Below, one piece after another: positions 1 to 6,280 of a DNA stretch of 14,395 nucleotides. This stretch comes from XYD12-FULL-36-8 sp041739035 (GTDB taxonomy: Bacteria; Bacteroidota; Ignavibacteria; Ignavibacteriales; Ignavibacteriaceae), in the NCBI GenBank assembly GCA_041739035.1, contig JBGSOQ010000254.1, positions 1-14,395 of the forward strand. Direction: 5' to 3'. How positions within the stretch are numbered: position 1 is the stretch's first letter; each line of letters opens with the position of its first letter. Both the position numbers and the translations under genes were made by a program. The notes beneath the pieces were generated by a model. The model made no database searches. It worked only from the letters and a program-made list of their open reading frames with translations, and had not been told where the DNA came from.

Positions 1-431
1 CAGATGCTGGAGTTTCATTGGGAGTTGTGATAGGCGGACTTTTAATTTTCTTTACTGGCTGGACGTGGGTTGATCCAGTAATAAGCCTGGTAATTGTTTT
101 GGTTATTACACTCGGAACTTGGAGTTTACTAAAAGATTCCTTTTATCTATCGATGGATGCTGTACCAAAACAAATTAACTTAAAAGAAGTTGAAAATTAT
201 CTGAAAACACTTGATGGTGTTCATGAGGTACATGACCTTCATATATGGGCGATGAGCACAACTGAGACTGCCCTTTCTGCACATTTAGTTTTGGATAATT
301 ATCCTGCAGATAACAAGTTTGTTGAATCAATCAATAAAAAATTGTTTAAAGATTTTAATATTGAACATCCTACTCTACAGTTTGAACTAATATCCGAAGC
401 AAATAATTGCGGAAATTGTGCTTCAGGATAA
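1..431 (+). CDS. CDF-family divalent metal cation exporter, C-terminal part (5' end outside window)
   Basis: This is the 3' part of a cation diffusion facilitator, an inner-membrane exporter of Zn, Co or Cd driven by proton exchange. The frame is open from base 3 and begins D-A-G-V-S-L-G-V-V-I, the usual fifth membrane helix; the first Asp is probably the metal ligand of the family's HxxxD motif, with the His outside the window. A second helix follows (about residues 20-40), then the cytoplasmic C-terminal domain with the typical VHDLHIWAMSTTETALSAHL block. The protein ends in a Cys-containing tail, NNCGNCASG, which could bind metal. A TTG at 18 lies inside the membrane helix and is not a real start. 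The metal cannot be told from this fragment. The family call is firm; the symbol czcD would be a guess. Confidence 0.93.
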   Translation, partial: DAGVSLGVVIGGLLIFFTGWTWVDPVISLVIVLVITLGTWSLLKDSFYLSMDAVPKQINLKEVENYLKTLDGVHEVHDLHIWAMSTTETALSAHLVLDNYPADNKFVESINKKLFKDFNIEHPTLQFELISEANNCGNCASG

Positions 432-503
432 TACAACGGCAATAATTTTTAATCTTTTTCAACATAATTTTTATCGAGCATGTCTTCTTCGCTTCTCTAC
501 AAG

Positions 504-534
504 TTTATTTTCATTGCATAATTACTTAATTTTG
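504..534 (+). promoter_or_regulatory. Candidate Bacteroidota-type promoter for the HisA-like/CNBD/Usp unit
   Basis: TAATTTTG at 527-534 matches the Bacteroidota -7 consensus TAnnTTTG. TTTA at 504-507, 19 bases upstream, matches three of four bases of the -33 TTTG. Transcription would begin near 540, leaving a leader of about 15-20 bases before the ATG at 558. The rest of the 126-base gap after the exporter gene shows nothing clear. The match is by eye in AT-rich DNA, so chance is possible. Confidence 0.45.
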
Positions 535-557
535 TTCAGATTCAAATAGCAAAAAAA

Positions 558-1310
558 ATGCGTTATTTATTAGTTATACCTTCAATTGATATTAAAAACA
601 GAAAGACTGTTAGAGTTGTTCAGGGAATTCCGGAACTTGACTGCAAAGAGTACGGAAGTGATCCTGTCGAGATGGCAAAAATTTGGCGTGCTGAAAATGC
701 TAAGATGCTTCATGTTGTGGATTTTGATGGTGCTCACGACCACTCTCAAAAAAACTTTAAAGTAGTTGAACAAATGTGTTCTTCGGTTGTAATACCTGTA
801 GAGTTTGCTGGTGGTATTAGAAATCTTGATGATGCAAAAGCAATAATGGAAACAGGTATTTGCAGACTTGCATTAGGAACAATGCCAATCTCTAATTTAG
901 AGGAGTTTAAGAAAGTATTCGAATTATTTGGTCCAACTAAAATCGTCTTATCTCTTGATATAATGGATGATGAGCTAATCATTAGGGGAAGAAGAATTAA
1001 AACAGGCATAAATTATAAAGATTATGTTATCAAAATGTCTGCGATGGGAGTTGAAAGATTTATTGTTACAGATGTTTTAAGAAATGGTGTCCTTGGCGGA
1101 CCAAATATTGAACTTTGCATTGAAATCGCAAAAATCACTAACAAAAAAGTTACTGTTTCTGGCGGAGTTAGAAATAAAGATGAGTTAATGGACATTCAAA
1201 AGTTAATACCAATCGGTATTGATTCCGTAATAGTCGGCAGAGCATTGTACGAGAACAAGTTCCCCTGTCAAAAATTATGGCGAGTTGCTGAAATTGGAAT
1301 CTTCAATTAA
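558..1310 (+). CDS. Divergent HisA-like TIM-barrel protein (proFAR isomerase family)
   Basis: The 250-residue length and motifs fit HisA, the histidine-pathway isomerase of ProFAR to PRFAR. Seen: N-terminal PSIDI with the catalytic-type Asp11, VRVVQG, DPVEMAKIW, LHVVDFDGA, the two phosphate-binding motifs FAGGIR (83-88) and SGGVR (201-205), Asp134 in LSLD, Thr171 in VTD, and IVGRALYE (225-232). Odd: the loop-6 motif, normally (R/K)DG, is Arg175-Asn176-Gly177, so the Asp known as general acid in characterised HisA/PriA is Asn. The loop-5 'GW' motif is Gly144-Arg145. No other his gene lies nearby; the next genes are a cyclic-nucleotide-binding protein 14 bases on and a Usp. It may be a repurposed paralogue or a divergent working HisA. 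The ATG at 558 sets the N-terminal strand as in HisA; no clear ribosome site is seen. Family firm, function unsure. Confidence 0.8.
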   Translation: MRYLLVIPSIDIKNRKTVRVVQGIPELDCKEYGSDPVEMAKIWRAENAKMLHVVDFDGAHDHSQKNFKVVEQMCSSVVIPVEFAGGIRNLDDAKAIMETGICRLALGTMPISNLEEFKKVFELFGPTKIVLSLDIMDDELIIRGRRIKTGINYKDYVIKMSAMGVERFIVTDVLRNGVLGGPNIELCIEIAKITNKKVTVSGGVRNKDELMDIQKLIPIGIDSVIVGRALYENKFPCQKLWRVAEIGIFN

Positions 1311-1324
1311 TTAAATGGTGAATA

Positions 1325-1867
1325 ATGAAAGAAAATGAAAAAGTAATTCGAAGTAGTTTTTGGGCCAACTTATTTAAATCGCCAACGGATAAATCAGATT
1401 TACAGGAAATTCTCACTACAATTCCGATGTTCGCACAGATGTCTAAAAAAGATTTATCACCTTTATTCAACATAATTCACAATAGAAGCTATGTTAAAGG
1501 TGAGTACATATTTCATCAAAGTGATCCAGGAATTGGTTTATACATAATTCGTGAAGGTGAGGTTCGAATCGAAAGAAAATTGGAATCATCTGAAAATATC
1601 TCCCTTGCAAAATTTAAAGTGGGTGACTTTTTTGGAGAGTTAGCTCTCGTCGACGATGAAAAACGATCAGCTTCGGCAATTGCTGATTCTGACGTTAAAT
1701 TAGCAGTAATTTTTAAACCGGATTTGGACGAATTCATATTACATTTCCCCAAAAGAGGCGTTAAAATTCTTCAGGGTATTTCACATGTTTCAGCTGTCCG
1801 TTTAAGACAACTGAATGAAGAAAATATTAAACTACAAACAATCATAAAAAAACATTCGGAGAACTAA
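1325..1867 (+). CDS. Stand-alone cyclic nucleotide-binding domain protein
   Basis: This 180-residue soluble protein carries one Crp/PKA-type cyclic nucleotide-binding domain, about residues 35-150. The phosphate-binding cassette is visible as FGELAL (103-108) followed by Arg114-Ser-Ala, the residues that hold the cyclic phosphate and ribose, so binding of cAMP or cGMP is plausible. Unlike Crp/FNR regulators, no helix-turn-helix follows; the protein ends after a short charged helix (about 155-176) that may be a coiled coil. It therefore probably acts by protein contact. It starts 14 bases after the HisA-like gene, with GGTGA a few bases before the ATG, and ends one base before the Usp gene, so all three are likely cotranscribed. 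The partner and the ligand are unknown. Confidence 0.85.
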   Translation: MKENEKVIRSSFWANLFKSPTDKSDLQEILTTIPMFAQMSKKDLSPLFNIIHNRSYVKGEYIFHQSDPGIGLYIIREGEVRIERKLESSENISLAKFKVGDFFGELALVDDEKRSASAIADSDVKLAVIFKPDLDEFILHFPKRGVKILQGISHVSAVRLRQLNEENIKLQTIIKKHSEN

Positions 1868-1868
1868 C

Positions 1869-2363
1869 ATGGAACCTAATATAAAAAAAGTGCTGGTACC
1901 CGTAGATTTTTCCGACTATTCTAAAAGCTCCCTTCGTTATGCAGTTAGTTTTGCCAAACATTTCAAAGCTGATATTTGCCTGGTTTACGTTGTAGAACCA
2001 ATGGTTTATCCTCCTGATTTTAGTATGGGGCAAATCGCAATTCCATCTGTTGACATTGAAATGGACAAAAGAGCATCGGAAGAATTAAACAATCTTGCTA
2101 AAAAGGAAATCCCTCCGGATATTAATTCCAAGGTGATCGTCAAAACCGGGAAACCGTTCGTAGAGATTGTTGAAACAGCATCAGAAGAAAATGTTGATTT
2201 GATCATAATCGCAACACACGGTCACACCGGAATAGAGCATGTTCTATTTGGTAGTACTGCGGAAAAAGTGGTTAGAAAAGCTCCATGCCCAGTTCTAACG
2301 CTCCGTGAGCCAATTAAAGGATTTGAGTTTAAGGCAGGAATTAAAAAAGAGAAAAAAGTTTAG
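1869..2363 (+). CDS. Universal stress protein, UspA family
   Basis: This is a single-domain Usp of 164 residues with a Rossmann-like alpha/beta fold. The N-terminal strand KKVLVPVDFSDYS supplies the Asp that contacts the nucleotide base. The C-terminal block ATHGHTGIEHVLFGSTAEKVV, then APCPVLTL, fits the ATP-binding pattern G-x2-G-x9-G-S/T with Ala in place of the first Gly, a common variant. ATP binding is therefore likely. A basic, Lys-rich tail (about 148-164) extends past the usual end. The start is one base after the stop of the cyclic-nucleotide-binding gene, which suggests coupled translation. Usps usually act in starvation or redox stress; the specific role here is not visible. Confidence 0.93.
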   Translation: MEPNIKKVLVPVDFSDYSKSSLRYAVSFAKHFKADICLVYVVEPMVYPPDFSMGQIAIPSVDIEMDKRASEELNNLAKKEIPPDINSKVIVKTGKPFVEIVETASEENVDLIIIATHGHTGIEHVLFGSTAEKVVRKAPCPVLTLREPIKGFEFKAGIKKEKKV

Positions 2364-2600
2364 CTGCATAAACGGTTTCTTTGAGACTAATCTTAATCAC
2401 GAGAATCTGAGTTTATTTTTTTTCAACCTTAGTAACAAAGGTGGCATTCAATATCTTCAACCTTATCACTTTATTTGATTGTATGAGCACATCTTATGTT
2501 TAATAAGGTCATAAGGTTTTTATATTGGGAGTTGACTAGGTACTAAAGTCAATTCTCTGAAGCTCTTTTTCATTTTGTTACCTATTCCTACAAATAGTAA

Positions 2601-2713
2601 GCTCCGATGGAGGTTAAAAATACAAGGTGAGTCCCATAGGAACGGACTGCCTGCCCTCAGCAGGCGGGTTTGTAATGAAAAGCTAAGTGTTAAAAACTGA
2701 GTTCCAACGGAAC
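2601..2713. repeat. Three related 13-nt palindromic units (REP-like)
   Basis: The units are GCTCCGATGGAGG (2601-2613), GTCCCATAGGAAC (2631-2643) and GTTCCAACGGAAC (2701-2713). Each is a 5-3-5 arrangement with arms (x)xTCC/GGAx(x) around a 3-base loop. Arm changes are partly compensated: T-A in the third unit is C-G in the first. The C/A mismatch of the second unit becomes a U-G pair if the - strand is transcribed. From memory, Bacteroidota and Ignavibacteriota genomes carry similar dispersed intergenic palindromes. Whether these copies are dispersed elsewhere cannot be judged from one window. Confidence 0.6.
2649..2665. repeat. GC-rich perfect hairpin GCCTGC-CCTCA-GCAGGC
   Basis: A perfect 6-bp inverted repeat with a 5-base loop sits directly beside the second 13-nt palindrome. 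Its GC content stands out against the AT-rich surroundings, so it may be a separate short repeat or an insertion. No T run follows it on either strand, so it is not a standard intrinsic terminator. Confidence 0.5.
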
Positions 2714-2734
2714 GACCAGTTAATGAACTCAGTT
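2695..2734 (-). terminator. Candidate terminator of the long - strand operon (10-bp perfect stem)
   Basis: AACTGAGTTC (2695-2704) and GAACTCAGTT (2725-2734) are perfect inverted repeats around a 20-base loop. Read on the - strand, the second arm runs into TTTA, giving five consecutive T residues (2696-2692), as in a Rho-independent terminator. It lies about 48 bases past the prenyl synthase stop. The loop is long and holds one arm of a second inverted repeat, so another RNA fold is possible. Confidence 0.5.
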
Positions 2735-2773
2735 CCTTTGAATTGCTATCTGAATTGTGAGAGATTGGTCGTT
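2711..2773 (-). repeat. Second inverted repeat interlocked with the terminator stem
   Basis: AACGACCA (2711-2718) and TGGTCGTT (2766-2773) are perfect 8-bp inverted repeats. The left arm lies inside the loop of the 10-bp repeat at 2695-2734 and the right arm lies outside it. If both pair, the topology is that of an H-type pseudoknot; if not, the two stems compete. This is seen directly; any function is inference. Confidence 0.5.
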
Positions 2774-2782
2774 TCTGTGAAT

Positions 2783-3763
2783 CTAATTTTTTCTGTTGAT
2801 TACAAAATCTACTAAGGATTCGAGCGCAACTCTGCTTTGAGATTCTGGAAATATTTGAAGTGAATTTCTCGCTTTCTGCGCATATTGAGAAGCTGTATCG
2901 AGAGCATAGTTCAGTCCATCATGCGTTTTAACAAAATCAATTACTTTTTCAACATTATTCTTATCCTTGCCATTTTTTATAAGTCTTTTAATCTGATACA
3001 CCTCATCTTTGGATACTTTGCTGAATGAATAAATTAACGGCAGAGTAATTTTTTTTTCTTTGATATCCGTACCGATCTTCTTACCAAACAGCTTATAGTT
3101 TCCATCGAAATCTAAAGTATCATCTTTAATCTGGAAAGCTATGCCTAATGATTCACCATAAACTCTCATCGCTTCAACATATTCAGGCTTCTCTGAACTG
3201 CTTAACGCCCCGATCTGGCAGCAAGTTTCAAGAAGTGAAGCAGTTTTATCTTTGATAACTTGAAAATAAGTTTTTTCGTCAATATCCAGTTTCCTGGTCT
3301 TTTGAATTTGGAGAAGTTCCCCTTCTGCCATCCTTCTAACAGTATTCGTTATCACTCCAAGAAAATCATAGTCCTTACCATCAACCGCAAGCATTAAACC
3401 GCGAGACAATAAATAATCTCCCATTAAAACTGCAGCTTTATTTTTGAATAATGCATTAATTGACCACATTCCCCTTCGCTTCTCAGCATTGTCAACAACA
3501 TCATCATGAATGAGAGTTGCGGTATGAAGGAATTCCACCAAAACAGCACCTCGGTATGTCCTTTCTGAAATTTCGCCTAATACTTTTGCAGAAAGAAGTA
3601 CCAAAATTGGACGAATTTTTTTTCCTTTTTGTCTAATTATATACCGCGCTATCAAATCAACTAAGCCAACATTCGATTTCATAGCATGCTTAAAGCGGGC
3701 ACTAAACTGCTCAAATTCGCTTTTAATTGGCTGGCTTATTTCAGTCAGATTACTGGAAATCAA
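2783..3763 (-). CDS. ispB: Long-chain trans-polyprenyl diphosphate synthase (IspB/HepT type)
   Basis: The 326-residue protein condenses isopentenyl diphosphate units onto an allylic primer to build the side chain of quinones. Seen: KGKKIRP (46-52), the first Asp-rich motif DDVVD (87-91), GDYLLSRG (115-122) and the second Asp-rich motif DDTLD (214-218). The residue five before the first motif is Ala, a small residue typical of long-chain synthases; short-chain enzymes usually have an aromatic near there. Chain length cannot be fixed from sequence alone. The start is TTG at 3763, overlapping the tatC stop by four bases (TTGA). No in-frame ATG lies nearby, and the N-terminus from this TTG matches the family length. 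It is the last gene of the - strand operon. The symbol is by family; hepT or sdsA are alternatives. Confidence 0.92.
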   Translation of the reverse strand: MISSNLTEISQPIKSEFEQFSARFKHAMKSNVGLVDLIARYIIRQKGKKIRPILVLLSAKVLGEISERTYRGAVLVEFLHTATLIHDDVVDNAEKRRGMWSINALFKNKAAVLMGDYLLSRGLMLAVDGKDYDFLGVITNTVRRMAEGELLQIQKTRKLDIDEKTYFQVIKDKTASLLETCCQIGALSSSEKPEYVEAMRVYGESLGIAFQIKDDTLDFDGNYKLFGKKIGTDIKEKKITLPLIYSFSKVSKDEVYQIKRLIKNGKDKNNVEKVIDFVKTHDGLNYALDTASQYAQKARNSLQIFPESQSRVALESLVDFVINRKN

Positions 3764-4518
3764 GATTTTTTTATTGATAGTTTTGAAATTAATATACTTA
3801 CTTCATAAAGCAATACCAACGGAACCGCTAATATGATCTGTGAAACCGGATCAGTGCCAGGAGTTAAAATTGCGGCGAGAACCATGATGACAACAATTGA
3901 ATGTTTTCTGTACTTACGCATAAATTCCGGTGTTAAAATTCCAAGCTTGGACAGAAAAAATGATATCATAGGAAGTTCGAAAATTAATCCTGCAGCAAGC
4001 ATCACGCTAATTATGATTGACATATACTCATCAATAGCAAATTGATTTATGATTTCCTTAGAACCAAACTGAGCTGCAAATTTCATAGTTAGTGGGAGCA
4101 TTATAAAATATGCAAATGAAATTCCGAGTAGAAAGCAGAGAGAAGAATATATTACAATAGCTAATATATATTTGCGCTCCTGTTTTTTTAAAGCCGGGGC
4201 GATGAACTTCCATAGTTGATAAAAAATATTTGGAACACTAGCAATTACACCGCCAATAATGGCTATTTGCATATATAAAAAAAGTTGTCCGAATGGTTTT
4301 AAGTTTTGGAGCGAGGCGCCGGATTCTTGAGCAGGTTTTAGAAGTATGACATCTACGAGAAAGTCAATAAATATCCAGCAAACGATTGCTCCAATCACGA
4401 TGCCTAGAATAGAATAAATTATTCTCCACCGTAATTCCTCCAGATGCTCGAGAAAAGTCATCTCGATGCCCGAACCGTTGCCAGAGTTTGTATTCTGATT
4501 GTGTTTTTTAGAGGTCAC
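3760..4518 (-). CDS. tatC: Sec-independent protein translocase subunit TatC
   Basis: TatC is the inner-membrane receptor of the twin-arginine pathway, which exports folded proteins; it binds the RR signal peptide with TatB/TatA. Seen: the N-terminal FLEHLEELRWRI motif (22-33), six hydrophobic segments, the periplasmic motif QLWKFIAPALKKQERK, the membrane Glu in FELP, and the late motif GTDPVSQIILAVPLVLLYE. At 252 residues it has the usual length. The longest frame starts with GTG at 4518, one base after the glyA stop. This gives a 19-residue polar, Asn/Gly-rich leader. An ATG at 4461 would give the more usual 'MTFLEHLEELRW' start. No tatA gene is in the window. Confidence 0.95.
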   Translation of the reverse strand: MTSKKHNQNTNSGNGSGIEMTFLEHLEELRWRIIYSILGIVIGAIVCWIFIDFLVDVILLKPAQESGASLQNLKPFGQLFLYMQIAIIGGVIASVPNIFYQLWKFIAPALKKQERKYILAIVIYSSLCFLLGISFAYFIMLPLTMKFAAQFGSKEIINQFAIDEYMSIIISVMLAAGLIFELPMISFFLSKLGILTPEFMRKYRKHSIVVIMVLAAILTPGTDPVSQIILAVPLVLLYEVSILISKLSIKKS

Positions 4519-4519
4519 A

Positions 4520-5821
4520 CTAATTTTTTATTAACTCAGTGTATAAGGGAAATTTTGAAGCGAAGTCTTTAATCGAATTATTTATGTCGTGCAAAGCTTT
4601 TTCATCACTGTTTTTATTTATTGCTTCATTAATGAACTCTGCAATATGAACCATTTCCATTTCTTTCATTCCTCTTGTAGTCAATGCAGGAGTGCCGACT
4701 CTTATTCCGCTAGTAACGAAAGGACTTCTTTGATCAAACGGAACCATGTTTTTATTTACAGTCATTCCGGCTAACTCAAGAGAAATTTCTGCTTGCTTTC
4801 CAGTAACATTTTTATTTGTGAGATCGATCAGCATTAAATGATTATCGGTTCCACCGGAGATGACATCAAAACCGAATTCCATTAATTTATTCGACAATGC
4901 TTTCGAATTTGATACAACTTGCTGAACATATTTCTTGAATGAATCATCCAAAGCTTCACCAAATGCAACAGCTTTTGCCATAATTATGTGCATTAAAGGC
5001 CCCCCTTGAATTCCCGGCATCACCATGCTATCTATAAGTTCAGACATTAGTCTCAATCTATCACCCTTTGGTGTACGAATTCCAAATGGATTTTCCTTAT
5101 CTTTTCCAATCAGAATGATTCCTCCACGCGGGCCTCTCAATGTTTTATGAGTTGTTGATGTCACGACATCACAATAATCTAACGGATTTTGCAGTAAACC
5201 TTTTGCAATCAATCCAGCAGGATGTGCCATATCACACATCAAAAAAGCTCCGATAGAATCTGCTATCTCTCGGAATTTTTTATAATCCCAGTCTCTTGAA
5301 TATGCGCTTGCACCAGTTACAATTAGTTTAGGTTTTTCTTTTTTCGCTAAGTCAGCTATTAAATCGTAATCAAGAAGTCTCGTTTCGTTATTCAAAGTGT
5401 AACTTATTGCTTGATACAATTGTCCTGAAAAATTGACAGGAGAGCCATGCGTTAGATGGCCACCATGGGCAAGACTTAAACCCATAAATTTATCGCCAGG
5501 TTTAAGATAGGTCATAAACACAGCCATATTTGCCTGTGATCCGCTATGCGGCTGGACATTAACACACTCGGCACCAAACAATTTTTTAAGTCTTTCACGT
5601 GCAAGATTTTCAGCAATATCAACAAATTCACAACCGCCATAATATCTTTTGCCAGGATAACCCTCAGCATATTTATTGGTCAAAACTGAGCCCGCGGCTT
5701 CTAGGACAGCCAGACTTACAAAATTTTCTGATGCAATTAATTCTAATTTATCTTGCTGACGTTTAGTTTCTTCTAATAAAACGCTGAATATTTCCGGATC
5801 ATTCTTTAAATTTTGGTACAT
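4520..5821 (-). CDS. glyA: Serine hydroxymethyltransferase
   Basis: This PLP enzyme converts serine and tetrahydrofolate to glycine and 5,10-methylene-tetrahydrofolate, the main one-carbon source. At 433 residues it is full length. Seen: LELIASENFVS (26-36), the NKYAEGYPGKRYYGG block (49-63), HSGSQAN (92-98), CDMAHPAGLIAKG and the Schiff-base motif TSTTHKTLRGPRGG with Lys226. The C-terminal RVGTPALTTRGM is also present. The ATG at 5821 has no evident ribosome site, common in this lineage. It follows rpiB by 27 bases and precedes tatC by one base. Confidence 0.98.
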   Translation of the reverse strand: MYQNLKNDPEIFSVLLEETKRQQDKLELIASENFVSLAVLEAAGSVLTNKYAEGYPGKRYYGGCEFVDIAENLARERLKKLFGAECVNVQPHSGSQANMAVFMTYLKPGDKFMGLSLAHGGHLTHGSPVNFSGQLYQAISYTLNNETRLLDYDLIADLAKKEKPKLIVTGASAYSRDWDYKKFREIADSIGAFLMCDMAHPAGLIAKGLLQNPLDYCDVVTSTTHKTLRGPRGGIILIGKDKENPFGIRTPKGDRLRLMSELIDSMVMPGIQGGPLMHIIMAKAVAFGEALDDSFKKYVQQVVSNSKALSNKLMEFGFDVISGGTDNHLMLIDLTNKNVTGKQAEISLELAGMTVNKNMVPFDQRSPFVTSGIRVGTPALTTRGMKEMEMVHIAEFINEAINKNSDEKALHDINNSIKDFASKFPLYTELIKN

Positions 5822-5848
5822 GATTTTTCTGATGAATTTTTAAAACAA

Positions 5849-6280
5849 CTAATTATTCTCAATTTTTTTAACCCGTCTTTCATGCCGGCCCCCATCAAAT
5901 TTAGCATTCAGCCAAACGTTCAATATATTGTAAATATTGCCTTCATCCAACAATCTTTCGCCTAAAGCCAAAAAGTTTGCGTTGTTGTGACGCCGTGAAA
6001 GTTCAGCCATTTCTTCGTCCACAACTAATGCTGCTCTTACACCTTTAAATTTATTGGCAACTATTGAAACACCAATTCCGGTACCGCAAATACCTATTCC
6101 AAAATCAGAAATATGTTCCGATACATCTTTTGCCGCTTGCTTGATAAAATCAGGATAGTCAACAGAGTCGGAAGAAAAGGTTCCGTGATCGATAATCACG
6201 AAACCCTTTTTTTCTAAATAATTTTTGATAAGCTGCTTATACTTATAACCTGCATGGTCAGAAGCAAGGGAAATTTTCAT
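5849..6280 (-). CDS. rpiB: Ribose-5-phosphate isomerase B
   Basis: RpiB interconverts ribose 5-phosphate and ribulose 5-phosphate in the pentose phosphate pathway. From the ATG at 6280 the protein is 143 residues, the usual size. Seen: ASDHAG (6-11), the catalytic Cys65 in GICGTGIGVSIVANKF, RRHNNANFLALGERL with His98, and the C-terminal phosphate-binding GGRHERRVKKIE. The frame is open upstream to another ATG at 6310. The extra ten residues there lie within the TPR gene and are not part of the family fold, while ATG 6280 overlaps the TPR stop by one base (TAATG), a typical coupled start. Closely related sugar-phosphate isomerases (LacAB) share the fold, but the Cys65 pattern supports RpiB. 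Confidence 0.96.
   Translation of the reverse strand: MKISLASDHAGYKYKQLIKNYLEKKGFVIIDHGTFSSDSVDYPDFIKQAAKDVSEHISDFGIGICGTGIGVSIVANKFKGVRAALVVDEEMAELSRRHNNANFLALGERLLDEGNIYNILNVWLNAKFDGGRHERRVKKIENN

Larger units (their letters stand above)
2364..2782. other. Gene-free convergent intergenic region, rich in short inverted repeats
   Basis: The 419 bases between the ends of the Usp gene (+) and the prenyl synthase gene (-) hold no convincing coding frame. The left third has a T8 run at 2416-2423 and a weak inverted repeat AACCTTAT (2459-2466)/ATAAGGTT (2511-2518) followed by T residues, which might end the + transcript. TTGACT (2532-2537)/AGTCAA (2547-2552) is another small repeat. The right half holds the 13-nt palindromes, a GC-rich hairpin and the interlocked inverted repeats listed separately. 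Confidence 0.8.

Noticed and set aside
1561..1570. GGTTCGAATC, like a tRNA T-arm
   Set aside because: It lies inside the cyclic-nucleotide-binding gene, coding for E-V-R-I-E, with no acceptor stem or anticodon arm around it.
2459..2518. AACCTTAT/ATAAGGTT inverted repeat as terminator of the Usp unit
   Set aside because: The 44-base loop and short A-T-rich stem make it weak; mentioned only in the intergenic entry.
2364..2782. A small protein gene in the convergent gap
   Set aside because: No frame combines a start, adequate length and protein-like composition; the region is dominated by inverted repeats.
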